The notes under the pieces: generated by a model
Seen by the model: only the letters and a program-made list of their open reading frames with translations
Told to the model about the DNA's origin: nothing
The model's database searches: none
Made by a program: the position numbers and the translations under genes
Assembly (NCBI RefSeq): GCF_964204645.1
Contig: NC_134025.1
Location: forward strand, 13,523,001-13,587,000
Reading direction: 5' to 3'
Source: Tubulanus polymorphus
Taxonomy: Eukaryota; Nemertea; Palaeonemertea; Tubulaniformes; Tubulanidae
DNA: 64,000 nt
Part shown: positions 12,635 to 23,110 of the stretch, one piece after another
Layout of the letters: every line of letters starts with the position of its first letter
Position numbering within the stretch: position 1 is the stretch's first letter

Positions 12635-13175
12635 AAACAAGGTCAAGCATCGATTTGTAGAATGGGGGAAAGATTCATTGAAATTTTGCACATTTTCTCC
12701 CAGTACTTCCAAATAGCTTAAAGCTGATGGATGAAATTGGCCATATTAATTCTACCACCTATCTCCCTCCAAATGAAAAAAATATCAGCAGTGTATATTC
12801 AATGGTTACAATTTGTGCCACCAAGAGCTAACAGAGAGTTATTCTCAGAACCATTCTATAAGGATCAACACAGTTGATCCTAAAAATGTTGATTTTGGCG
12901 AACAACAATGGCTGCCAGTCGGCCATCTTGATTCTGACAGGGCCAGTCTTTGGGCTGAAGATGTGTCTAGGGTAGATACATGTGTAACCCAAATATCAAG
13001 ACATTACATTGAAGCGTCTTCAAAACTTCAAAAAATAACTGGATTCCGTCTACGGACGGATGGACGGACGACGGACGAAAAGTGAATGCAATAGCCCGCT
13101 GGGACTAAAGTCCCAAGTGGGCTAAAAAAGTTTCCGTCAAAAACAGTTTTTCGGCGAATTTTAACAAAGTTGACC

Positions 13176-13406
13176 ATGTCATCGACGGAGGTTTGCCATG
13201 TCTTTGATCGCATCGATTATATGTCGTTAAGGCCGAGAAGCAATGAAACAAATGCTCACATAAAAAAACGGAACGCGATTTTACATAATTGGCTCAATTC
13301 CAACTTCAATATCGCTAACGAAGGTAAACCAAAAATCAACAGACTTGAACAGTCAATAGCAGCATCTACACGAGATTCTGAGCCCGCTCTAGTTATGCCG
13401 TATTGA
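13176..13406 (+). CDS. Hypothetical ORF, unknown function
   Basis: This is a 76-codon frame with a good initiation context (ACCATGT) at 13,176. The predicted protein is hydrophilic and basic in the middle (RPRSNETNAHIKKRN, then a helical-looking ILHNWLNSNFNIANEG), with no signal peptide, membrane segment or recognised motif. It lies between the right end of family C and the left end of family B copy 2, so it could be a fragment of an unrecognised mobile element or a first exon. No clear donor was found before its stop. A chance open frame cannot be excluded. Confidence 0.2.
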   Translation: MSSTEVCHVFDRIDYMSLRPRSNETNAHIKKRNAILHNWLNSNFNIANEGKPKINRLEQSIAASTRDSEPALVMPY

Positions 13407-13683
13407 GAGTGATTTCAAGATAGATGGCGTTTCAATTCTATCATCGTGTTCTTGGATATATCTTATTTCCATTCTTAACCAACTCTCCTACCTTCTGAAT
13501 GACAGTTTGAACTGCCGATTAGGTGTTACAACTATGAATGTAGCTAATGTGAGCGAAGTACGTTCATATTGCTATCATTTAGCATCAAATAATGTGAATA
13601 TAACTGCTTATTTATCTTCGTTCTTATTAGTGGCTTTTTATGTTAAAAACAGGAGTAACAAGAAAATTAATTTTAGAAAATTA

Positions 13684-14851
13684 TTTGACGCCTGCGAAAA
13701 AAATGTATAATTTCTGGGCTAAGCTAATGTGGAATTGCAAATTTGAAATCGAAGTTTTAAGAAATTTGGGGAATGATGAGATTTGGCGATTGGGTAGATG
13801 ATACAGCGGGTCTTCGACTCTAGTAGTGGTTTAAATTTTTTTATTGAAAATTCTCAATAATTGATCGCGAACTTGCGACCGACTTCATTTACTTATGGCT
13901 CTAAGCTGGTCTGCAACTTCATTGCCTCCATGGTTGAAGAACGAGCTCTTCTGATGTCTGCTTCATCATGACTTCGAGCATATTGTGTGGCCTAGCCAGC
14001 CGGCCCGGTCCCCGGGCCCGGGCCACGGGTTTGGCTGTCACTCGATATCCTAGAGTCTTGAGTCTGGGTGGGTTGAAGTAGACATTGTCATTTAAAATAA
14101 CATGCTTATGTTGTTCTGTATGAATTACCCGTGTGTCATGTATGTTGTATTAATTTATTTTAAAATTTGTATTTATTGAATTTGGGAATTTTATCCCGAA
14201 ATTTCAATGTAATAAGGATCAATAAAGAATTCAATTGAATTGTCACCTAATACACATGCCATCAGAGGACGCAGAGCCGTATATGATAGCTATGCTATTA
14301 TTAATTGCTAATCTCACGAAACCTGCATACTCCTAATATCAAACATATTTTCTAAAACGTTTGAATATTGAAATTATATGTTTACACATTTTCATATTGA
14401 CCGCTTGTAGCCGCTGATGAAATTCACGCCGGCCCTACACACATCGTAGATAGCTCCGTCATTCCACCGGCATGCCCACGTCAGGGTCTGACTTTTATAT
14501 CAGACTTCCGCATCGTGTATACATCCGCCTTTTAACCGAATAATCCGATTTACTTATCATTTCTATTTATGCCTGCCGCTTCTGATATAATCATACATCC
14601 TTTACTATTACAATACGTCTTCAAATGATATTCAATGCAATATAACATTTCGACGTTCAAATATAGGTCATTATATAATCACAGGAAGCCATTCTACATC
14701 TATGTCAATAATATTTTGCCAGATAGCTTGTTTGTGTACACATAGACCTGTGACGTTTTGCACATCGATTTACGGCTGTCGTTTGTAAAATGACGCTGAA
14801 TGGTTAACATTGTTTAGGTTTCATAATGGTAACGTTTTATAAGGCGTCAAA
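13684..14851 (+). mobile_element. Family B element, copy 2
   Basis: Inverted 10-mers TTTGACGCCT (13,684-13,693) and AGGCGTCAAA (14,842-14,851) bound a 1,168-bp element collinear with 50,884-52,026 and 7,427-8,564. Similarity to the 50.9 kb copy extends ~35 bp further left (AACAAGAAAATTAATTT), so the true left end may lie outside the 10-mer. It contains a GGTCCCCGGGCCCGGGCC tract and an AATAAAG..GAATTGAATTG tail-like segment. No coding frame was seen. Confidence 0.75.
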
Positions 14852-16281
14852 AAATCGGGTAAAAATTGCCATGTGAGTGAATAGATCACACTCATTCCCT
14901 TGGTTGAGTGTACTGTGGTACAATACGCAGCTTGCTTATAGCGCTGAATCACACCTACAGAGCCAGCCCAGCACTGCATCGAGATCGGGTTTTCGGTGCA
15001 ATTTTGGTAATAGTACACTTAGTACCGTACTGAAATTATTATGTGACATTAAGAAACATATCTCAGACCATAATGCAGACATGTTTTGAACGAAAAAATT
15101 CCAATGTTTTCTCAGGGCTATAGATTAGCATGTGAGCTAAAATAATGGTGATTTCTCCAGACATGAAGGACTTCAAATGAAACTTGTATACATGTATATC
15201 ATATATCGACTTCTGAATATATATCTTTTTCAAATAAAGAAAGTATGAACAGAAAAATAGAGATAACAGTTACATGATTTTCCTCTCCCAATAGAGAACA
15301 CCATGTTTTGTGTCACTTCTGACGCTTATTTTAAAATCAAAACAAGGTGCCCTTGGGCACTGTTAGATTCAGCGCAGAAGTTAGTGAATTGAAGGAGTTA
15401 ATCGTATCCATCACACTAGGCCATACATTGGTTTAGTAAGGTGCTCTATCAGCTTATACTTGACATAAAAGGAAATGCATGTTATGAAAGTATCAGGTAA
15501 TTAGATTTTAAATGACCAACAGTTGTTTATACAAGGAAGAGAAGGTGAATACGTAACCCATTTTAAGTAGGCCTAATAGATTTGGAAATGAAATACATAT
15601 AATCATTATAAATTATAAGCCTCCTAATAAATCATAAGGTTTCATTAAATCAAAAGCATCTCAGATGTCATATTTTCGTTGCTGAAGCTGAAGTCAAATC
15701 TAGCTGTATCGGGAGATGAAAAAGTATTCTAAGTTCCATACAAACTCTGTCCGGATTTTAAGGATTCAAAGCCAAGACCTAAAGCTAAAAAATTGATACC
15801 TTGTCTCTCCACTCAGTGCTGAGCTTCATAGTTGACACAGCCGGCCACATATCTACCTTGTAAATTACTTTTTTAAACCATGATCAATGATATTTTACTA
15901 TATCAGACTCGGCAGTTGAGAAATGAGCTGATAAAGTTTATAACATTTTACAACTACACAGATTCTTTCTGAGTGGTTGGGCTAGCCTATCTATTTTACA
16001 TTACAGTGCACCAGCTCACACGAACAACATATACGTAAGAGCGGTACCTATTCGCCGGACAGAAGCGACAGTCAACATTCCCTCGTAAGATCATTCTATC
16101 TGCAAGGCAGCTTACACCAAGCCGTTTGAGAGAAAGCGCAGATCGCAGCTTCCCTACTATGTAACCATCTCTTCATAAACCGTAGCATCAAGCATTAGTA
16201 GACGCTGGGGTCAACAAGACAGTTCCCACGCATAGGCAGCTGCCGTTCAACACGAATTCAGCACTCCATTGTATACTAATA
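14852..16281. other. No gene or repeat recognised
   Basis: AT-rich non-coding sequence; only short unsupported open frames. Confidence 0.5.
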
Positions 16282-16577
16282 AGCCGCGATCACACGGAGA
16301 CGATTTGGCCCGGGCCAAATTGGCACGGATCAGGCTCGGGCCAAATTTGGCCCGTGAATAATTAGACAGCGCATTCACACGCAAACCATTCACTCGATAC
16401 TAACCAATGCTCAAACAAAGCGAAGTGGATCATTTCGGGTGCCAGTTGCAATTTAAACGCAATCATTTGTCTGGTGCTAGAATTTGGCTATTTGGCCCGG
16501 GCCCATTTGGCACCCATGTGAACAGTTGTTCCGGGCCAAATTTGGCACGGGCCAAAAATGCTCGTGTGATCGCGGCT
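16282..16577 (+). mobile_element. 296-bp MITE with perfect 15-bp terminal repeats
   Basis: AGCCGCGATCACACG at 16,282-16,296 is exactly inverted at 16,563-16,577, and the flanks are ATA on both sides (possible 3-bp target duplication). The interior holds several GGCCAAATTTGGCC-like palindromes. Related, decayed copies lie at 6,797-6,965, about 44,484-44,690 and, more distantly, 47,433-47,712. It is non-coding and must be mobilised in trans. The superfamily is not assigned. Confidence 0.85.
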
Positions 16578-17497
16578 ATAGATTCAGCTGCGCTGAATCT
16601 AATTACACTTGTCTAGGGCAAATGACAGGTGATTTTACCCCGATTCTCTGTCGCACAATAATAAACATCGTTGACCCATTAATGAGCGACAATTTACCGT
16701 GATTTTGCAGAAATTGCAGTTGCACTAAAATCACATGAAAAATAGCCCTTAGATATTTCTTTATAGAAAAATAATCAATACAAAAATGAATTATTTCTAA
16801 TAACTACAAATGGGTTGTGACTGATGCAGCATTTGGACAGCATTGATTTTCCATTTAAAAAAATTCAAAAAGTACAGAGATGATAAACTAGTACTTGATA
16901 TTAAGTATCTACCTGAAGTGATGTGAAAATATCACCCCACACAATACTTAAAAACAACACATATCCATGACGATATTCTTCAAAAACCTACCCTCAAGTC
17001 TTTAGAAAATGCTCTCAATTCGAAATCGATATTTCATAGAATTTCACACATGAGCGTGAGCTTTTCTTAAACAAAATAATCTATTTAACACCACCTACAA
17101 TGCAGTGCAGATGCATCCGATGAAAGCAAAGAATTGTCAGGGTATTTCAATTTGACGCAAAAAAAGTCATACGCCACATCTATATACACAGAAAAGTGAT
17201 CTGTGGGGGAAATTAAGCAAATCAAATTTGTAAGCGATTGGATTAAAAGCAACTAAGCCCATGAATTTCTAATGATTGATCTAAGTGTTGCAGGCAGGGT
17301 TCTTATTTCTGTCAGTCGGCACCAACAATTCCATCTGTTTCATCAACATATTTCAACTGAAGTCCTGCCCAAAGAACAACTGTGTATACTTGACAATGAA
17401 ACAGGAAGTTTTTGTTAGGCCATCTACCTAAGACTAGGGGCAAACAAGTGTACCTTTTCACAGACTATGTTGACTGAAATTTGACAGTGAATTTAAG
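16578..17497. other. No gene or repeat recognised
   Basis: AT-rich non-coding sequence. Confidence 0.5.
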
Positions 17498-17528
17498 GCG
17501 CGCTCACACCACATTTGGACTGGTCTAA

Positions 17529-18496
17529 AGCGGCACTCAGGTCGCCCTTACATCTGCGACTACAACTGGTAGCGACTGATTTGAGCAACTGGCAGCGATC
17601 GTCAGCGAATGGTTCTGCGCCAGTCCCAGCCACCTGAGCGCGTCTACAACTGACGGCAACAGGTTGGCGACGTAAAAACTGCCGGTACGAGTTGAACGCG
17701 TCACAGAGACTACCACTAGTTGTGCGGCGTTTTGGTCGACCTGAGCGCTTCTGCAATCAGTTTCCGATATCCAACTAAGATGTCCTTCACTTTGCCGCTG
17801 TTTATGGTTTCGAGTCCTGCTATATAATGTTTATCAAAACAATTTTATTTGGGCCGCTTTTTGTCAATAACTGACTTTTTGTTCATTCTATAAACACTGA
17901 TAAATAGAACCGTCTTCATCTCGAAATTGACTCTAAAATGTGATTTTTGGATGAAAATGACAAACTACTTTATTGCCTTATTATTAGCAGATTGAATCGA
18001 ATTGAATTGATGAATCCCTGCAATGAGACTTGGCCTAATTTGCTTAAATCCAGGAAGAAAGACACTCTAAATATTTGGATGGATACATGAAAGCTGTGGG
18101 TACTGGAGTTTGTAATGCGTAGTGTAGTGTGATCTGTGTGCATTTGTGGCCAGCACACAGATCACATTGTTCAATGGGGTTTGGTCCAGGACTCGCGAGA
18201 TTTTCAACAACACGGAAGTAACGTGTAATAAATGATGACTAAATAATGAATGATTCAGTCAGAAACAAAAATACGCGCTGATAAACATGGGCGGCGCTAT
18301 TTTGAAGAGATCACGCTATCAATTAAATCGTGCCTTGCAGCAACGGTCGTAGGCGACCTGAACGCGCAGCTGATTAGCGTTGAACGTCTTAATCAGTTGC
18401 TGGCAGTCGTTGCTATAGGTCTTGTTGTAAGCGACCTGACCTCTACAACTAGTGGTCTTCAGTTGCGTCGCGTCGTAGGGCGACCTGAGTGCCCCT
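17529..18496 (+). mobile_element. Harbinger-like non-autonomous element, TAA target site
   Basis: The terminal repeats are AGCGGCACTCAGGTCGCCC at the left and, inverted, AGGGGCACTCAGGTCGCCC at the right. They are flanked by TAA at 17,526-17,528 and 18,497-18,499, the 3-bp TWA duplication typical of PIF/Harbinger. Subterminal CGACGCGACGCAACTG words resemble those of family A and of the 54,813 element. It is nested in another MITE: the flanks read TTTGGACTGGTC and ATTTTTAGACTGGACC. The interior carries repeat J copy 1. No transposase was seen. Confidence 0.8.
18049..18240 (+). repeat. Repeat J, copy 1
   Basis: About 190 bp, nearly identical to 55,564-55,755, starting at CCAGGAAGAAAGACACTC and ending at GTGTAATAAATGATGACT. 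It contains a perfect 13-bp hairpin: TGTGATCTGTGTG at 18,128-18,140 pairs with 18,154-18,166. Confidence 0.9.
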
Positions 18497-18565
18497 TAAA
18501 TTTTTAGACTGGACCAAGCATTCGCCTGAGTGCCCCTTAAATTTTTAGACTGGACCAAGCGTTCA
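18484..18565 (+). repeat. 41-bp direct tandem duplication at transposon end
   Basis: CCTGAGTGCCCCTTAAATTT and the following 21 bp occur at 18,484 and again at 18,525. The unit spans the right terminus of the Harbinger-like element plus its flank, so it arose after that insertion. Confidence 0.9.
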
Positions 18566-19183
18566 CATGGCAAAAATTCCAATCCAAATAGGTCCGATCC
18601 ATTTTCGACCGATCTAATTCAGGCGATCTAAAAGAACAAACCAGGTCCGGTCAAAATTTTGGAACGGACTAAAAATGTGTGTGTGCACAGAAACTGGTAC
18701 CAGGCCCAGTCTAAATCTGCGGTATGAATTCAATTGTATCTAACTAGTCACCAATTCGTCATCAAGCTGATTAATATACCATGTTATTTCTATATTGCCT
18801 AAAAATTAATGTGTATGCTAACGGATTATTATTAATCTTAAAATCATAGCGTGTTGCTTGTGGAGTATATATCCATTTCAATTGTTCTGAAAATAACCTA
18901 GAATCTATCACAGCTTGATGTGTCCAGGTACATGATGAACTGCCATCATCAGAATTGTTCAAATAAAAAACTGCCACAGACTCATAAATCTATCATTTAG
19001 ATAGAAGTTTTAGGGTAAAATACTTATGGTGGCATCTTGTGGGCCCAGACATAACGATCTGTAGCCAATTTAGCAACGCAAGTGTGAATGCACACTCAGA
19101 TTTGGTCTGGTGCATATTTGGACCTGGTGCGGACCCTTTTCGACCGGTCTAACTAGTTGTCGTGGGAATGCTGCTTTATACAC
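18566..19183 (+). mobile_element. Remains of outer MITE (GACCGGTC family)
   Basis: GACCGGTCTAACTAGTTGTC at about 19,140-19,160 also ends a fragment at about 53,085-53,110, followed there by GTGTGAACGCGGCT. The left part (GACTGGACCAAGCGTTCACA) continues the sequence interrupted by the 17,529 element. Boundaries are uncertain. Confidence 0.45.
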
Positions 19184-21390
19184 CCGGGTCTCAAACTAGC
19201 AAACAACTACATGAAGTGATCTCAATAGCTATCGTCAAAAATCTCTTAATGTATTTTGTTATCACTAGTCAGACAGGGGACAGTCGATCGCCTCTTGCAG
19301 CAATCAGCAATTGGGGCGGCAATTTTATAGACCAGAATAAATTTGCGAATACGTGCGCGTGATCACAAAAAATTCTTTAAAAATTTTGTTGTGTCAAGCA
19401 TGTTAGATATTGTGTGATGAGTCTCAGCGATTTTCAAGCCATTTCTCAGTTGCACTAAAATGGCATGAAAAAAATGGCCTGTCTGCACCAGTCTTTATAT
19501 TGCCCATACCAGGAATGGACCAATCTAGAACAGGCCAGATCAAGGCTGTGCATTCATCATCTGTTACATCTGGTCCAGCTATACACAGAACTGTGAATGG
19601 AAGGCATGCAAGTTTCATTTTGCAAATAAAAGAAATTCTACTTAGTCCGAATCAGCCACCATAACATACATAGAGACACTTATTCTAAAATTCAGGACAG
19701 ACCTGTCTCTGTCATTTTTGGTCAGTTTAGAAATTGGTCTATTGTAAAAAGGAATGGACTAATTTGGAACTTTTCACTATGTAGATACTTGGTCCATTCT
19801 GGGAGGGACTGAAATTGCAATGTTCTAAATACTGCAGTGTGAATGCAGCTATGCGCCAATATACGCCATTGATTATGAGACAAAACATCCAAAATTCCTG
19901 TTCTTGTGCCCCATACCATGCCCATGGGCATTTACATGCAAGTTCCATACTTAAGTATTATTGGAAGATAATACGCTAGTTCATAGCATAGTTGGACAAG
20001 TTTCAGATCATTAAACGCATCGATAAAGATTTTCCAATTTCATACTTTGCGTATAACCTAGTATTCTTAACAGCACATACAACTTCACTGATGCACCCAA
20101 TACAGAAGGGTACCGGTCAATAACGATTAATACATCGATGAGATTACCACCATGAACCACTCTCTGCATTTAAACTTATCCCTAGTAACACTTAATCTAC
20201 TTTTCCTCTAGATCAAATCATTCTTGGAATTCGGTCAGTAGAATTTGACAGGGCATGTCAAGCTAGACTATATATATATAAAAAATTCAAGTTTGACAGC
20301 AACCATATCGGAAATTATTTGACACATATCAACAACTAAGTCATACAGCGTTATTTAATGTTTGGTTTTGGTTTTCTGTATTAGCCAGTATACAATAGCC
20401 AGTTTTATTTGAGTGCATAAAGAAATATATTGTTATCTCTCAAAATAAAGGCGTCAACATTCTTAGCAATTTATTGGGGGAGAAGACTTGATGTCTGGTA
20501 TTTTAACCCATTAGCACTCAAGCCACCCATATCCGCCCTGCCTTACTCCTCAAGCCGCCCAAACCCGCCCAGACACTTTTTTCATATGCTGCACAAAAGC
20601 AGTTATAGCAGGATTTCGAACCCAATGGCTTATGATAAACTAGACACCTAATTCTTGAAATATCGAACAGAAATCAACATCCTCCAATTTCAATTTCTTG
20701 AGTATTTCGAGTATGAACATGACAGTCTGAGCGCTCACTTCAAATCTAAATGAGTTTGGATGAATTTTGGGGGCAAAAAGGACACTGATTTCATAAATTC
20801 AAATTGGCATGAATGATGATGATCTTGTCGTACTATCGATGCGAACCATCTCACAATTTACAGCAATAAATGTTAATGGGATACCGGAACTTACAGTGGC
20901 AAGCAAGGATTCAGCGATAGTGGCACTGGATTATCACAATTCAATTTCCTTCTACATTTCAACTAAATTTGAATCGACTTTTCTCATAAGTCAATCAATT
21001 TTCAGTAAAGTCTTTACCATGAGAAAGCGAATCTTATAGCTATCTGATGACTCGTTTGATAATTTTCATATTTGGCATCCTAAATTCAAGTTTAAATTTC
21101 ATTAAAAATGAACTGATTTTCACTATGAATAACCTAGAATTTTGTTGCGCCATCCGGTGAGTGCCGTTATCCCATTACATCGAATCAGCATATTTGACTA
21201 TCAATAAGTACTTGGTGCCAATTTGCTAGCAAAATCAACCAAATTTGTTACAGATGTCAACTTTCGGCCATAAGACAACTCCATCAAGATCAAATGGAAT
21301 AAGCACATAGTATGACAAATAGTAAAAACTAAGTTTGTGGGGCACATAAACTTGATCTATAAGAGGGGAAAATGGCCGACTGTGGTTGGG
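19184..21390. other. No gene; one decayed MITE
   Basis: A diverged partner of the 3.75 kb MITE-like sequence lies at about 19,500-19,855 (ends in CTGCAGTGTGAATGCAGC). Open frames at 20,430-20,651 and 20,809-21,039 are unrecognised. An (AT)n run lies near 20,268. Confidence 0.45.
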
Positions 21391-21441
21391 TGACATGTCT
21401 TTGAGAGCTCCTGCAATTCAGCCAAACCAAACCAAACCAAC

Positions 21442-22472
21442 TTGAAGGATCTACTGAAGCAGAATGATAATAAACCTAACGACGTAAACAAAAGAAATAG
21501 TCAAAAATCAACCAAAATACAAACTACAAATAGTGAAATGTGTGAATCAAAAAATGAATCAGAAAATTGTCTTGAATCAACAATAAATGGGGATTCGATT
21601 GATCCTAATACTGAGGTCTTCATGGAAGAAAATTTGGGAGAAAGCAACAATGATCTAAATCCCAAAAACAAAGGCTCTCGAGGACCTCCTACAAAAAAAC
21701 GGAAGGAGCGTAGCTCGACAGTTGACTCAGATTCATCTGTAGAAAGTAGTCTTTCTTTCTTGTGCAAGTCGGTTGAACTTCTTATATCCAAAATGGATAG
21801 TCTGTCTAACATAAAGTCCGAAATCATAGATCAAATGGAGTTAGTCAAAATCTTGTTTTTAGAACAGAAGAAAGATTGTATGACCTTGAGCAGAAATTTA
21901 TTGAAAAGGACCGAATTATCAATGACTTAAGGTCGGAAAATGCTAATCTGTCGAGAGACTTCAAAAATGAGAATAAGATACTTCATAGTGAAATCACTAA
22001 AGCACGTACTCTTGCGGTAGAAAACAACCAATATTCCCGCAGAAATCACATCAGACTATTCGGAGTATCGGAGAACACCAACGAAAACTGTACAACAGTA
22101 GTCACAGAACTTCTAAATGAAAAATCATCTCTTGCAAAAGAATTAGTAGCACAGGATATAGAAGTTGCTCACCGCGTGAAATCCAAAAATTCACACTATG
22201 ACACTTCTGGGAAAGAATATCCAAATGGAATCTTAGTTCGGTTTGTAAATCGCAACATGAGAGATGACATAATAAGTAAGCGTTTGCAACTGAAAGGTAC
22301 AGGAATCAACATTCGTGAGGACCTGTGTCCTGAAATCGCCAGCCTAGTTAACCGCGCTAGAAATTCGAAGCTATTTACCCGTATATGGACTATTAAGGGA
22401 AAATTCTATGGACTGAAAAAGAACGTTTACAGTTGTATCAGTCCTTTAGTTAGATATATCGCCGTGCACTAG
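21442..22472 (+). pseudogene. LINE ORF1 (RNA-binding protein), frameshifted
   Basis: Two overlapping frames (21,442-21,930 and 21,876-22,472) make one ORF1 of about 340 residues broken by a frameshift near 21,870. The N-terminal part is Asn/Ser/Glu-rich with a basic stretch (PPTKKRKERSS). A heptad-like segment follows (DRIINDLRSENANLSRD), the usual trimerising coiled coil. After it comes RRNHIRLFGVSE with downstream VEVAHRV-like and VRFVNRNMRDDII blocks, typical of the RRM and C-terminal domain of L1/CR1-type ORF1 proteins. Such proteins coat the element's RNA and act as nucleic-acid chaperones. The first ATG in frame is at 21,538. Confidence 0.8.
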
Positions 22473-23110
22473 ATTTAATTTATTGACTGTATAGTGTGTG
22501 ATATCAGTTCGAACTAATTCATAACTTAATACGTATTCAATCTGGATTTTACAGCTTCGAATCGACCAATTGATAATATATATATATATTCATATTTTTG
22601 AATATCGGATGAATAGACTTGTATGGTTTCGTTTTTATTCATGACTCGTATGAATTACTATTCGTATAACATACAATTTTCGTATTGGATTGCTTGATTG
22701 GATTTATTCGCTTCAACATGAACAAGTAACGCGCAGTATTTAAGTTTGTCAGTATCATATCATATGCCCTGAACTTTCTGGATAAAGGGACATTTATTCC
22801 TGATTAGATTCTATCCTTGCCAAATTTCCTAATTAAAGCTGCATTTATAAATTTTCTAAGTAAAGCTGCATTCATTACGTTATTTATTTTTCTTTTTTCT
22901 TTCTTTCTAACATTTTTTTTTTTTGTATGAATTTTTCAAATCTATTTATATATATTTTTGTCTTCAAATTATGGGTAGGATTGTTTTGTTCCAATATGTA
23001 CTATCAGGTTAATTATCTATATTCTGATGTTCTTAGCGTGCATGTTAGTCATAATTCATTATTAAATAGGGGTTTATTATATTATAAGTAAGCAATGTAT
23101 TTGATTATTC
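22473..23110 (+). other. Inter-ORF spacer of the LINE
   Basis: Non-coding AT-rich spacer, with an (AT)n run at about 22,575-22,590 and a T-rich tract at 22,890-22,925. It is longer than the spacer of many CR1/L2 elements. No further gene seen. Confidence 0.6.

Larger units (their letters stand above)
11508..12875. mobile_element. Insertion within family C copy 1
   Basis: This stretch is absent from the 29.9-31.25 kb copy, where AACTTCGAAAATG runs directly into TGATTTTGGC. Each edge carries its own small palindrome: GGACCATGGGTCC at the left, and AGGATCAA..TTGATCCT at the right. It includes repeat D copy 2 and a long hairpin at 12,545-12,634. No coding sequence was seen. Confidence 0.45.
10643..13122 (+). 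mobile_element. Family C element, copy 1 (with internal tandem array)
   Basis: It is bounded by 12-bp inverted repeats, GCCCACTTGGGA at 10,643-10,654 and TCCCAAGTGGGC at 13,111-13,122. The right end forms a further hairpin (CCCGCTGGGACTAAAGTCCC region). Inside is a ~155-bp tandem array, then a conserved tail with GGACGGACGGACG. Compared with the 29.9-31.25 kb copy it has ~1.37 kb of extra DNA between about 11,508 and 12,875, which is a later insertion. No transposase is visible, so it is non-autonomous; the superfamily is unknown. Confidence 0.65.

Noticed and set aside
20430-21039. Possible exons upstream of the LINE
   Set aside because: Frames lack splice signals in phase, domain motifs or composition shift.
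21501-21827. Minus-strand ORF of 108 codons
   Set aside because: Shadow of LINE ORF1 on the opposite strand.
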